DNA of 64,000 nucleotides from an uncultured Halobacteriovorax sp. (GTDB lineage: Bacteria; Bdellovibrionota; Bacteriovoracia; Bacteriovoracales; Bacteriovoracaceae). Positions 34,013-44,500 of the stretch are shown here, in pieces (the stretch's first letter is position 1; every line of letters begins with the position of its first letter). Where the stretch lies: the NCBI GenBank assembly GCA_913061265.1, contig CAJXVS010000004.1, forward strand, positions 1 through 64,000. The letters run 5' to 3'. The position numbers were made by a program, and so were the translations under genes. The notes under the pieces were generated by a model. That model did not search any database. It had not been told where the DNA came from and saw only the letters and a list, made by a program, of their open reading frames with translations.

Positions 34013-34691
34013 AGGCTTACTAGGAGTCATTTCTCTTTCAACAGCTATGGCCGGAGAATGGAGTAATACAAACTCTCGCATCCGCTCTGTTAACACTCAG
34101 GCTGATATTTGTTCAGAGCTGGTCCTTGCCAACGAAACCCCTATCATCATCGACACTCAACAATGTATTAAACGTGGCAGCTTTAAGGCCTATGAAAGGT
34201 TTTTGACTGAATTTGAGGGAAGAAGTTTAACCACTCTAATGAGAGTTAAGGTCGTTGTAGGAGCTCTTCAGTGCCGGTCTAAATTAAGAAGAGAATTCAA
34301 GACTATGGTCGTCGACTTCACGGGAGAGATTACAGTTAAGCCCGCTGGTTGGAAGGTGATCTCTGTTTTTGAATGTAAGTCTGATGTTGATTATAGAATC
34401 TTAAGAGCAAGACCAGGTCATAGAAATGTTAAATACCTCTCCTCTTCAAGGTTTAATCTTCTAGAAGAAGAAGTGAGAGAGAATATTAAAAGAACAAACC
34501 TCTCTATCGAGCTTGGAGATGGCTACTACGACTACCTCTCTACTTCGTATTATATTATTGTTTCTAAGAATGAAGTGGTTGGTTATCTAGAGAAAAGTAA
34601 ACTTAATTACCAAGAGACAACTGATCAGATCACGGCCCTTGTTAGGTATAATCTTAAGGGTGAAAGAATTGGTGAAGTTGAAGTTTATTGA
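33999..34691 (+). CDS. Exported protein of unknown function
   Basis: A 230-residue protein with a signal peptide (MMRFLGLLGVISLSTAMAG) and a basic mature part containing four cysteines (ICSELV, QQCIKRG, LQCRSK, FECKSD) that could form two disulfides. It has no recognised domain. The first codons are part of the 13-bp hairpin that follows metG, so translation or transcription is likely regulated or low. The ATG is doubled (33999 and 34002), so the start could be either. The 3' end overlaps the convergent EEP gene by 7 bases. Confidence 0.78.
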   Translation: MMRFLGLLGVISLSTAMAGEWSNTNSRIRSVNTQADICSELVLANETPIIIDTQQCIKRGSFKAYERFLTEFEGRSLTTLMRVKVVVGALQCRSKLRREFKTMVVDFTGEITVKPAGWKVISVFECKSDVDYRILRARPGHRNVKYLSSSRFNLLEEEVRENIKRTNLSIELGDGYYDYLSTSYYIIVSKNEVVGYLEKSKLNYQETTDQITALVRYNLKGERIGEVEVY

Positions 34692-36202
34692 TTCGTAGAA
34701 CAGCTTAGTAAGACCGGCATATGATCACTAAGAAGTTCCTGCTGAACCTTATGATAAGTGCTGCTCTTTAACTGAGAAGCAAACAATCTTGAATCATAGG
34801 CCTTAACCCTCTCATCAAATTGATAATCATCCCAAACAATCCTTCCCGCTTTAATGGTATAGATGCTTTTAAGATAATTCTTAAACTGAGCTAAGTGATA
34901 CTTTCTTTTTTGTTTTCCTGAATTGCTAGGAGTTATGGTTCCTGACTTTCTAATTACATAATGCTTATTAATATAAGTATTAGTCGCACCTTTATAAGTA
35001 TTAAAACGGCTTACTCTAATTTTTCCGCTAGAAGTAGCGCATTCAGTAAGTTCTTTAGGATTTAAAATAAAATGATCATAGCTCGAACTTAGGCCACCAG
35101 TAGGTTTACCATTATCAGTCTTTTTTAAGCTCACCGTAGAAGCTTGCTTTTGATAAAGTTTGGCCCCCGGATGACGCTTAAGAGTCTCGCTCCAGAACTT
35201 ATTATCAGGTGTTAAGTTAAAGTCGCCAGTATAAATAAGGTCGTCTTCATTATAGTAATATTTAAGGTTTTCCATGAACTCTAAAGTAACAGCGGCTTCT
35301 GCAAATCGCGCATAGGTCCCTTTTGTTACTCCAGTTCCTAGATCTTTATAGTTAGTAACGTTGAAACTAGATTTTAAGATCTTCTTCATATCAACTTTGT
35401 CTGAAGGAGAACCAAAGATGATATGACTTCCTAGTAAGCTAAAGTCGAAGTTACCTGATTCAAACGAAGCGAGAAATGGGCGTCTTGAAAAGACATGAGT
35501 AGTCTCTCGTCCCATAAAGCTTTTTCTAAAGTTAGGAAAACAACCAAAGGCCACACCTCCGCCTTTAGGCTTATACTCATCACAATGTTCATTTACCTTA
35601 GGTCTTACGGTCTTAGCCTTATAAAAGAAACCTACTAGTTCTTCTACTTGACCCGACTTGGCAGAATCCCCTCTAGGAGAAAGTAGAAGGGCCCAAGATT
35701 TATCTAACTTTCTAAGCTCATCGAGAATATGGACGTAGCCAGGAACTCGATAAAGATCTCTGTATTTCTTTGATGAAGAGCCAGATATGGCCTTCAAAAC
35801 TTTTATATTATGCTTGAGGTGCCTTCCCACTACAGGAAGAAGCTCAAGGGCCACGACGATATCCCATTTGTTCATCATCTTTGCCATAAGCTTCGTATCT
35901 TTAAACATTGAACGAGTTGAACCAGGGTGAAGCATATTATAGCTTGCGATCTTAATGGTTCCCTTAGATTTTGCCTTGGTCTTTGAATAGGCCTTTAGGG
36001 CCTTAGAGTTAAAATGCTGGTAATTGGTGTAGCAGTTCACACTATATTTAGTCTTAATAAAATACTTTTTGATATTGAGGCATTGCCCGCGATACTTCTG
36101 AACAGCAAGGCGATCGGCGGAAACGGACTTCGGCGAAGCGCCAAAAGCAGATGTAATACCTACGAATAGAATAATGATTAAACTACGCAAATTGCCCCCC
36201 AT
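34685..36202 (-). CDS. Exported endonuclease/exonuclease/phosphatase-family protein
   Basis: A 505-residue secreted protein (signal peptide ending TSAFGA). It has the EEP fold motifs: KIASYNMLHPGSTRS near residue 83 (catalytic Asn), DIVVALELLPVVG near 114 (metal Glu), YTGDFNLTPDNKFW near 324 (Asp/Asn pair), SSYDHFILN near 373 and LLSDHMPVLLSC at the end (Asp-His). Family members cleave nucleic acids, inositol phosphates or sphingomyelin. An extracellular DNase role is attractive in a predator but unproven. The ATG at 36202 has a weak ribosome site; a TTG four codons in, after a GGGGGG run, is an alternative. Confidence 0.85.
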   Translation of the reverse strand: MGGNLRSLIIILFVGITSAFGASPKSVSADRLAVQKYRGQCLNIKKYFIKTKYSVNCYTNYQHFNSKALKAYSKTKAKSKGTIKIASYNMLHPGSTRSMFKDTKLMAKMMNKWDIVVALELLPVVGRHLKHNIKVLKAISGSSSKKYRDLYRVPGYVHILDELRKLDKSWALLLSPRGDSAKSGQVEELVGFFYKAKTVRPKVNEHCDEYKPKGGGVAFGCFPNFRKSFMGRETTHVFSRRPFLASFESGNFDFSLLGSHIIFGSPSDKVDMKKILKSSFNVTNYKDLGTGVTKGTYARFAEAAVTLEFMENLKYYYNEDDLIYTGDFNLTPDNKFWSETLKRHPGAKLYQKQASTVSLKKTDNGKPTGGLSSSYDHFILNPKELTECATSSGKIRVSRFNTYKGATNTYINKHYVIRKSGTITPSNSGKQKRKYHLAQFKNYLKSIYTIKAGRIVWDDYQFDERVKAYDSRLFASQLKSSTYHKVQQELLSDHMPVLLSCSTNQ

Positions 36203-36293
36203 GCGAAGGACAAGCCTACCGTTTCATAGGGTCATATTCAAACACTACGTGACGCGTCAACCCTTTGTAAATATTCAAAATGGAGGATTAGAT

Positions 36294-39200
36294 TTAGTCA
36301 TTTTCGCTGATTGCGTCATCTAGAATGCTTTTGAATCTCTTCATGCGAAGACCCTCTTCATATGATGTAAGACTCTTCCCAAGCATCTTCGGAAGCAGGA
36401 TCTGCTTACCATAATATTCAATGGCCTTCTTACCGGCTTTGGTCTTTCTAATCGCGTCCCAGTCAAAGTCATCCGAGTCGTAAAAGAAGAAACGAGTGAT
36501 CGCCCAATGGGAGGATTTCTTCTTTGAAAGTTCTAGCTCGGCAATCTCTTTAACAAAGAGTTCAGCAAAGCCACCCACTGTATTATCTTTCAAAATGGCA
36601 TTCGCCACATCATTCTTGATCTTCTCTCGGGTATAACTACTGACTTCGTCACCAATAAGCTTTGGTAGAAGGTGATTCTCTTTGATCAATTTTAAAAGCC
36701 TTCCCCCTTGGGTGGACTTAGGCCTGATGATATGGCTAAAGTCATAATAGGAAGTCATCGACTTAGTATGAGTTCGCAGTTTTTTGAACTTGGCCTTAAC
36801 TTCTGATTGGGTATAACCAGAGCCTTGTCTAGAGGCCCTTAATTCATTTTGTTCCATGTCTTTGATAAAGGACATGAAGTTATCTCTAACCATCTCACTC
36901 ACCATGGCCTGAGCTAAGTGATCAGCAAAGGTACTTTCACTAAAGAAGTCTCCAAGCTCAGCGATTCGGATAGGTCTGGCCTGAGCGTTTATCCACTTTA
37001 AGGCCCTTTTTAATTCTTCTCTAAAGATAACAAGCTCAGTTTTCATCTTATCTTTTTCGTAGATAAAACCATCTGAGATATAGCTTCCAAGAATCTTCAT
37101 GAAGTTCGATAGGGCATCTAGAGTTAGAGTCGAGGTCACCACTTTTTGAGTAGGATCATCTTCCGCTGAGTTTAGCTCTCCGCCTTTATCACCTTTATGG
37201 ACTTTCAATCTAAGAACAAGTTCTAATAATTCCGCGTCAAGAAAGGACTCTAAAACTTCTTTATTACTCTGACCCACTCTATTCACACCATTATAATTGA
37301 TGGCAGGAATCATTTGTACCAAGTGATTCTTAAGACCTTGCATTAAGAAAGTATGAGTTCCCTCGCGGCACTTCTTTAGCTTTTCAACAAACCATGACTC
37401 ATCTAATGAATCAGTGTTTGAAATGGCTTCTAGAAGTTTTTCATTATAAATAGTATTCCCGGCCGTTAAATAGGCCCCTGAGTCTTCTAAGATCTCTCGA
37501 GTTAAGTTCTTATCATCAATCTCTTTTGCCACATCAACGAAAAGGACTTTATGACAATAGGCCGAAGTTAAGCCCGAGTAGCGCTCCCCTCCACCTTGGT
37601 GATCTTTCATATAGGGCTTAAACTTTTTAATCTTTTCTTGATCAATATTATGACTAATCTTGATTGAAGATAGTTTTATACACGAGCCAACCATCTTTTC
37701 ATAATCACCAACTTCTAATTCTTTATCATCAAGACCATCAATACATTCTTTCATATAGTGAATGGGGCTTAGTGCTCTGTTAGCCGCATCTGTTGATAAT
37801 GGAAAGCTATGAGAAATGAGGATTTCAAAGTCTCTTTTTGCTAAAAGAAACTCTTTTAAGGAAAAGCGCTTCTTCTCACAGTACTTATAAACTTCTTTTA
37901 AGCTTGCTTCACCTTTTGGTTTAAACCTATCCAGACAAACCTGAATATCGCTATCTAGAATCTTAGCCAGAGAGTCTCTATCAGCTTTGATAAAGACTTC
38001 GTTTCCTATTTCTTTAACGGCTATAAAAGGACTAGCGACTTTGACAAAGTCCTGAAGCAGAGCGCTTGAACGCAGCTTTGCTCCCTCTAATCCTTCTTGC
38101 TCTAATTCCTTCAAAACAAACCTCTTTAATTCATAAGAAAGTGGTTTGTTTGAATTTCCTGCAATAAGAAAAAAGAGTTTCTTTTCTATTTCTCTCTGAG
38201 CCTGTCCATTAAACACAAAGTTTTCATCATCAGAAAAATTCCCCTTCATGATGGAATCAATAGCCCCGCCTAATGCTTTTGCTAAGATAGTTGGCATTTC
38301 TTTAATTAAGGCTTCATTGATCTTAATTGGATCTGTTAAATCACTTATACGCCTTTTAATTAGCCTCGCCGTATACTTCTTTAAAGCCTCTTCTTCTTTA
38401 GGAGACCAAAGATACTCTTCAAACTCGGAGGCGATATGATCTGCATAGAGATCAGGAATCAATTCTTTTGCGGCTTCAACAGCGCAAAGGTACTTTGATG
38501 AATCAAATTGCTCTAAAGATGTTGTTCCGATTTCTTTGACGGCTTTAGAAAAGCATTCTTCATAGGTTTCATTGGCAAGCTTTGACTGCTCAATAGTTAA
38601 GCTAATCTTCTTCCCCTGAAAGAGGTCAATCGAGCTTATGATCTTAGAAAAATCATAAGCATTCTCATTCATTCCAAGACCTTTAACTACTTTTCCTGAA
38701 CAAAGGCCCTGTGAGTTTAAGATAGAACTCAACTCTACCTCCCCTTCTAGATAGCCTTCATGAATCTTTGAAATACAACCTTTATAGGAATCAACGAGTT
38801 TTTTATGTTTCTTTAAGCTTTCTTCTGAACGTTCATTTTTTTGCCAAAACCTATGACTAATATCAGCGGAGAAAACCAGAGTATCTTTATAAAGAGAAGC
38901 AAAGCTCTTACACTCTACAAACTTATCTCCCTTTGCTCCTAAGCATTTTTCATACCCCTGAACTAAGACTTGAGTTAAGAACCCTTCAAAAATATTTCCT
39001 GCTGGAATAATATCCGCGATCTCACTATCTCTTCTTATTTCTTCTGTTAAAAGGCTTTTTACCATAAGCGAAGAAAAGCTATCTTTACACTGCGACAACT
39101 TCTTCTCTGACTTAGCTATGTTTTTTGAGAGAAAATCAAAGTTATAGATAAGATAATCTTTTCCAAGATTGAACCCTTCACCTTGCCCTAAACATATACG

Positions 39201-40445
39201 GAAGTCCTCAGAAAGAGTCTTTATCATTTCATTGATAGCAACCTTATCTTGGAGTGATTTCTCAAAGTAATTTCCTGCTTCAATCTTTTGAACTTCTAAT
39301 GAGACTTCAACTTCAGCCACTAGCAAACAGACTTCGCGGTTTGACTTAGCTTCTAAGTCACGGGCCTTCTCTTCCATTACTCGGTCCATCATACAAGCAG
39401 CAAAAGCCTTTCTTGATCTTGATTGGATATGATCGAGACTTAGCTTACTTCCCCCAAGCTTTTCAACTAAGGTATCGAGCTCATCTTCATCAACTCCTTT
39501 AAAGAAAGTATCACTATCGTTGACTTGATAAACCGGCTCATGAGAGACGTTGAATCTGATTAAAGGAACACCATTGATGGCCTTACTCGAATCAGGTGAA
39601 GAATTAAAAGTTTTAACGTCCCACCGTGACTCGTTTTGAGATAATGAGAAGTAAGTCTTATGAACACTTTCTACGCCTTCAGACTTTGGAGTCATTAAAA
39701 GGATAGAACCTTTCTTATTATGAGAGAGGTTTGGTTTAACGATAAAGAGAAGCTCACCTTTTGGTGAGACAAATCGGTATTCACCATTTTCATTCTTAAT
39801 AGAGTATTCTTTAATACTGCCGTCGACTCTAACGATACTAAGTTTAATTAACTCATTGCTTCGATCGAGAACACCTCTTATTTGAAAGTCTCCTTCATTC
39901 TCTAGGGCAATATCAAAGAGAGGAACAGAGCGAAAGGACTCTGGTCCCATTCTTTCTAGAGCATTGATCCTCTCTACTTCTGAGAGAAGGTTATCAAAAT
40001 TGGTGCTGCCATGGGGATTTCTTGAGTGAAAGTGAATCACCTGGCATTGAGACATATTGAGGTGTTGAAGTTCTTCTAATTTAGAGAGGAAATCTTCAGA
40101 GTTTCTATCATTAACTTCCATTTCTTGAAGATAACTATTTACTGAAGCTTCGGCGGTTTGAACCTCTTCGTCCGTTTGAACTTTGAAGGTTCTCGATTTT
40201 ACTTGTTTCTTATCAAAGCCTCTTAGGTGCTTAAAGTGAAGGACTCTGGCCGACACATCGTATTCTAAAATGTAATGGTTCTTATCATCTTTTAATTCAG
40301 AGAAAATAGGCAGGTCTGCAGCAAACAGAAGATTACTGAATATCAGCATGACCAATACAATTAATGGTAGTTTTCTATGTCTTTTCAATACGTTGTCTCT
40401 CAATACCTTATTAATTCTCTTCTCTAATATCGGTTGTTTAGGCAA
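36294..40445 (-). CDS. Giant exported protein of unknown function (1383 aa)
   Basis: A 1383-residue protein whose N-terminus has a basic stretch and a hydrophobic segment ending LLFAA (residues 26-42), so it is exported or membrane-anchored. Residues 45-290 look beta-rich. The remainder is long, helical and highly charged (Lys/Glu/Leu), with about twenty widely spaced Cys, many of them in FxxCxxxx helices (FAACMMDRVM, FRICLGQGEG, YKYCEKKRF). I recognise no family. It faces a smaller exported helical protein gene (40539) across a 93-base divergent gap, and a 1600-residue exported protein lies beyond that. Confidence 0.8.
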   Translation of the reverse strand: MPKQPILEKRINKVLRDNVLKRHRKLPLIVLVMLIFSNLLFAADLPIFSELKDDKNHYILEYDVSARVLHFKHLRGFDKKQVKSRTFKVQTDEEVQTAEASVNSYLQEMEVNDRNSEDFLSKLEELQHLNMSQCQVIHFHSRNPHGSTNFDNLLSEVERINALERMGPESFRSVPLFDIALENEGDFQIRGVLDRSNELIKLSIVRVDGSIKEYSIKNENGEYRFVSPKGELLFIVKPNLSHNKKGSILLMTPKSEGVESVHKTYFSLSQNESRWDVKTFNSSPDSSKAINGVPLIRFNVSHEPVYQVNDSDTFFKGVDEDELDTLVEKLGGSKLSLDHIQSRSRKAFAACMMDRVMEEKARDLEAKSNREVCLLVAEVEVSLEVQKIEAGNYFEKSLQDKVAINEMIKTLSEDFRICLGQGEGFNLGKDYLIYNFDFLSKNIAKSEKKLSQCKDSFSSLMVKSLLTEEIRRDSEIADIIPAGNIFEGFLTQVLVQGYEKCLGAKGDKFVECKSFASLYKDTLVFSADISHRFWQKNERSEESLKKHKKLVDSYKGCISKIHEGYLEGEVELSSILNSQGLCSGKVVKGLGMNENAYDFSKIISSIDLFQGKKISLTIEQSKLANETYEECFSKAVKEIGTTSLEQFDSSKYLCAVEAAKELIPDLYADHIASEFEEYLWSPKEEEALKKYTARLIKRRISDLTDPIKINEALIKEMPTILAKALGGAIDSIMKGNFSDDENFVFNGQAQREIEKKLFFLIAGNSNKPLSYELKRFVLKELEQEGLEGAKLRSSALLQDFVKVASPFIAVKEIGNEVFIKADRDSLAKILDSDIQVCLDRFKPKGEASLKEVYKYCEKKRFSLKEFLLAKRDFEILISHSFPLSTDAANRALSPIHYMKECIDGLDDKELEVGDYEKMVGSCIKLSSIKISHNIDQEKIKKFKPYMKDHQGGGERYSGLTSAYCHKVLFVDVAKEIDDKNLTREILEDSGAYLTAGNTIYNEKLLEAISNTDSLDESWFVEKLKKCREGTHTFLMQGLKNHLVQMIPAINYNGVNRVGQSNKEVLESFLDAELLELVLRLKVHKGDKGGELNSAEDDPTQKVVTSTLTLDALSNFMKILGSYISDGFIYEKDKMKTELVIFREELKRALKWINAQARPIRIAELGDFFSESTFADHLAQAMVSEMVRDNFMSFIKDMEQNELRASRQGSGYTQSEVKAKFKKLRTHTKSMTSYYDFSHIIRPKSTQGGRLLKLIKENHLLPKLIGDEVSSYTREKIKNDVANAILKDNTVGGFAELFVKEIAELELSKKKSSHWAITRFFFYDSDDFDWDAIRKTKAGKKAIEYYGKQILLPKMLGKSLTSYEEGLRMKRFKSILDDAISEND

Positions 40446-40538
40446 AAATCTTAAAGGAAACTTTCCCTTAAAGCTGTCACCCTCTTTTACCGAAAAGATT
40501 CTAGTGAGAATAAAATTGAATTAAATTGAGAGGAATCA

Positions 40539-41510
40539 ATGAGAAGTAAAAATCTCCTTAGTTATTTTGCGGCCCTGGCCATCGTTCTATCATTTACCCT
40601 AAACGCACATGCTGCTGGCGGGAAATTAATAGAGCTTCTATTAAGTGAATCAGGTGTCATGGAAATCCTTGGTAAAAGAGGAATTAAAGGTGGCTCAGCG
40701 AAGAAGGTTTCAGAGTATATTACTGAATCTATCCTTAGTATTAGTTATTCCAATAAGAAACCCGGTGCTCAGGAATTACAAAAGATTATAAAGAGCATCG
40801 CCGGGTCTGATATTGATAATGCTTATAAAAAAGAATTGATGGCGCTTCTTGAAAAGCCAGCTGATAAAGTCACAAAAGAAGACCTCGTCACTGCGGTGAA
40901 TAACCTCATCTATCTTTCTAATCGTTTTGGTAAAAGAGGATCTACAGTCTTGGCCTGCGCTGAGTGTGTTAGTGAAGCTCTTTCTCGCCATGGATTTAAA
41001 TTTACTCTAGAAGTCTTAAACGACAAATCTTCAAAGACTGTCTTAACAAAGATTCTCCCAAGAGAGCCAAGACAATTAACAACTTATATCTCTAAAGAGA
41101 TGTCTAAAGGTGGACTTGGAGATTATTCAAGAGCAGCTGCTAGAACAAACTTAGTAAGCCCTGAAGAAGAAAGGGCCCTTGGTCTCTTTTTAGGTCTAAG
41201 AAAATTTGGAAATAAGAAACAAAAAGACCTTGCAGAGGCCATTGTTGGTGTCTCTAAAGATGGAAATCAGACAGCACTCCTCTCAAGAGAGAATCCACAT
41301 AAGCTTTGGAAGCTCTTCTCAGAAGACATGAGTGATGATGTTATGGATAGCTGGACTAAGATGCTAAAAGAAGTCAGCCAAAAAGCTGATGGCTCTGAAG
41401 GATCTTCTAAGAAAGCTTTTTATGATTATCTCGATAAGGTTGCTGGAGATGATCCAGTCCTTCGGGAGCAACTTAGTGCTTTGAAGCGGAAGAACTGCTT
41501 TTTTAAATAA
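40539..41510 (+). CDS. Exported helical protein of unknown function
   Basis: A 323-residue protein with a signal peptide (ending NAHAAG) and an all-helical, Lys/Leu/Ser-rich mature part with three Cys (LACAEC near residue 140, KNCFFK at the end). No known family. A GAGAGGA ribosome binding site lies 6 bases before the ATG. It ends in a strong terminator (41518-41541). Placed between two giant exported proteins of similar helical make-up, it may share a process with them, but nothing more can be said. Confidence 0.78.
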   Translation: MRSKNLLSYFAALAIVLSFTLNAHAAGGKLIELLLSESGVMEILGKRGIKGGSAKKVSEYITESILSISYSNKKPGAQELQKIIKSIAGSDIDNAYKKELMALLEKPADKVTKEDLVTAVNNLIYLSNRFGKRGSTVLACAECVSEALSRHGFKFTLEVLNDKSSKTVLTKILPREPRQLTTYISKEMSKGGLGDYSRAAARTNLVSPEEERALGLFLGLRKFGNKKQKDLAEAIVGVSKDGNQTALLSRENPHKLWKLFSEDMSDDVMDSWTKMLKEVSQKADGSEGSSKKAFYDYLDKVAGDDPVLREQLSALKRKNCFFK

Positions 41511-41517
41511 TATAAAA

Positions 41518-41541
41518 GGCTCCAACCGGAGCCTTTTTTTT
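41518..41541 (+). terminator. Rho-independent terminator
   Basis: GGCTCC (41518-41523) and GGAGCC (41528-41533) with an AACC loop, followed by eight T and preceded by four A. It serves the 40539 gene. On the minus strand only four T follow, so it is weaker for the convergent 41541-46343 gene. Confidence 0.9.
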
Positions 41542-44500
41542 CACATGATTTCAACAACGCCCGGATCTCTATGAATCACAAGGATCTTAAGCGCTTTGAG
41601 AAAATCATCAAATTGATTCATTCCTTTATAAGCCGATAATTCCTGAACAACTCTGTGAGCAAGCTCACCCATTTCTTTCATGTCAAACATGTCATCAACT
41701 TGCATTGATTTCCAAACAGTTTCAGCAACAGCTTTTTCATCAAGAGATGCTGGGTAGAAGATAACTTGTCTAAAGTTCTCAGGAGTCAGGTGAATAACCT
41801 TTCCATTAACTTTAAACTTAGCTTCTTTTCCTGCTTTACTTAGATGAGTTGCAAACTTCTCTACTAATTTTTCTTCAAGCTCACCGTAACTCTTAATTAA
41901 CTTAGCCCCTTCTTCTTCACTTAAACTCTCTGCTGCATTAGCTACTGAGTTTTGAAATTGGCTAAAGGCCTTAAAAGTTGTCTCTGCTGCTACATACTGA
42001 GAGAGTCCTAGAGAAGCTCTAGCTTGAGACTTAAGTGATTCGTAAACCAAGCGTCCTCTAGCGTTGAAAAACTTTCTCATAACGATACCATCAGCAAAAC
42101 CGTAGATGATTGGTATTCTTGCGCCTTTCATGATCCCACCAACGTGAGGTCCACCTTGAAGAAGAAAGATGTATGGAATTTCTCTTCTTCTCATTGGTAT
42201 CTTCATAAAGATGTCAGTCATATCGTCGATATTGGCCAAGATAAAGTTATCGAGACGCCCACCATTTTTAGCAATTCCTTCAAGTCCTTTTTCAAGGTTT
42301 CTGATCTTCGTTGCGTATTCATGAAGATGCTTTAATCTCATCTTCTTAATTGCGTTCCAAGCTGGTCCTAGAAGAGGAACCTTTCCAAATTTTGAAGGTC
42401 CTAGGTGAACAAGAGAGATCTTATTCAAAAGAGGAATCCTTCCAAGAAGAGGAATATCTTTGATCTTAAAGGGCTTAGTATCATCAAGCATCTTCATGAC
42501 CTTTGCCGCCTTATCTAATTTTTTAGAATAAGTACTCATAAGATACTTAAGAGCTTTAGGGTTATTCCCCCAATACCTAGCGACTACCTTTGCTGTCTTC
42601 TTATTAATTTCTTTAACTGATTCTTTTACAACAACGTTTGATACATACTCAACAGACTCTTTCCCAGTACCTTTTACAAGGGCCTTAAGTCCGTAAACCA
42701 GTTTTCCAAATCCTTTACTAAAAGCCTGAGAAGTAATCTTTCCTGAGTTTCTTAAGTAATGAAGTTTTCTAAGGTCACTTAGGGCCTTAGCCACTTTTTT
42801 AGTCGGAACACCATTACTAAGAAGCTTAGCTCCAAAGTCATCTATGATCTTCATGGCCTCTTTTGATCTCTTTCCAAGGCGGCTAAGTTGAGCGGCTACA
42901 TCGTCAAATCCAAGAACAAAACGGGCAAAGCGAACATCAGTTTCTTTAACAACCAGTTGCCCTGCTCTTCCGGCAGCGCCCCAAGCTCTTCTAAAACCTG
43001 TCTTTCCTACGTTCTTCATGAAAGTCTTAGTAGCAACGACTCCCATCTTAGTTCCCATCTGAGTTGTTCTCGCAACTACTCCGATAAGTGGGATGATACA
43101 AATTGTTTCAAAGGCGGTCCAAAACCAACCTCTACTTACGTTATTGCTAGAGTCCGTTGTGGCATATCCTAATTTTTCAAAGTTCTTAACTTTCTTTTCA
43201 TAAACATCAGCTTCTTTCTTTCTTTCGAACTCTCGCCCGACTAAGGTGATCTGCATCCCAAGAGCAGAGGCGCCCATGGCCATGATTCCAACACCAAGTG
43301 GCGCGCAAAGCCCACCAGTTAGTCCCGTACAAAGCCCACCAATAAGAATAGCTCCTACACCAAGAAGTCCAGCTCCTAGACCTAATCCCATATCTACCCA
43401 TTCTTCTGGTGACATTGAATTGATCTCATCAAGAACATTCTCTGGAACTCCAGGAAGTCCTGCCATTTGATTGAGCTGACTTTGTGCTTTCGTTGTCATG
43501 TAAAAGAGAGTCTTTCTACGAGCGTGATCATCATCTTCAAGCTCACAAAACTCAGCGAGCTGTGCTCTAACTGAGCTTTTTCTCTTTCTAGCCGCTTCTC
43601 TAATCATTTCTTTATAGATAGGACGCTTATAACTATTATCAAGTCCTAAGAAGTTTAACTTTGCGACGAACTCATTTTCAATTCCGTGATCTTCAGTAAA
43701 AGCTTGAAAGATCTCAGCTTGCTCTTCAGGATTTCCTTTAAGATCGTAAAGTCCTTTAAAGAAATCTCCAAGCTTAGCTTCGTCTGATTCATAAACCGCT
43801 TCAAGTTCATTCTTAAGATTACGAGAAGCTCCAAAAGGAAGTTCTTTTGCTGTAAAGCTTTCTACTTCTTCTTTTGTTAAAAATGTTTGGTAACTAACTT
43901 TCTCTAAAACATCATAGTAAGAATTATCTTTACGAGCATCTACTTTAAAGAGTTGTGAATTTGAGTCATCTGTTTTCTCTAGGTAGTCTTTCCAAAGGTA
44001 TTCTTTTTCATCAGAGTCTAGGATTGAGTTGGCATAGTTAGGAGTCAATGGACGATTGATCCCTAGTTCCTTACCTGCTTCTTTAATTTTTCCAAGAACT
44101 GAATTTGTATTTCTGTAGAAACACTGATTTTGAGAATAATCATAATGCTCTCTACCATTTGCCGTCGTCTTCATTTGAGGCTCATAGCTTGATCTATAAC
44201 CTTCAAGTTCTTCTAAGCTAATAAGGTAACTAAGACGAAGTCTTGCCCATGGATTTAAGGCGGCCATCTGATTCATAAGAAACTTATACTCAGAAGGCTT
44301 TGCTTCTTCTAAAGCAGGCGAAGAATCTCTTAAGCTATCCCATAGTCTTTGAAGCATAGGATAGATATCCACGATCTTTTCTTCTTCAAGTCTTCTAAGA
44401 GGAATATGTGTGTCTACAATTGAATAAGGACCAACAATTTTAGCTAGTTTCTCTAATCTCTTTGCTAGAGTCTTTTCTTTACAGATTTCATTTCCACCAA

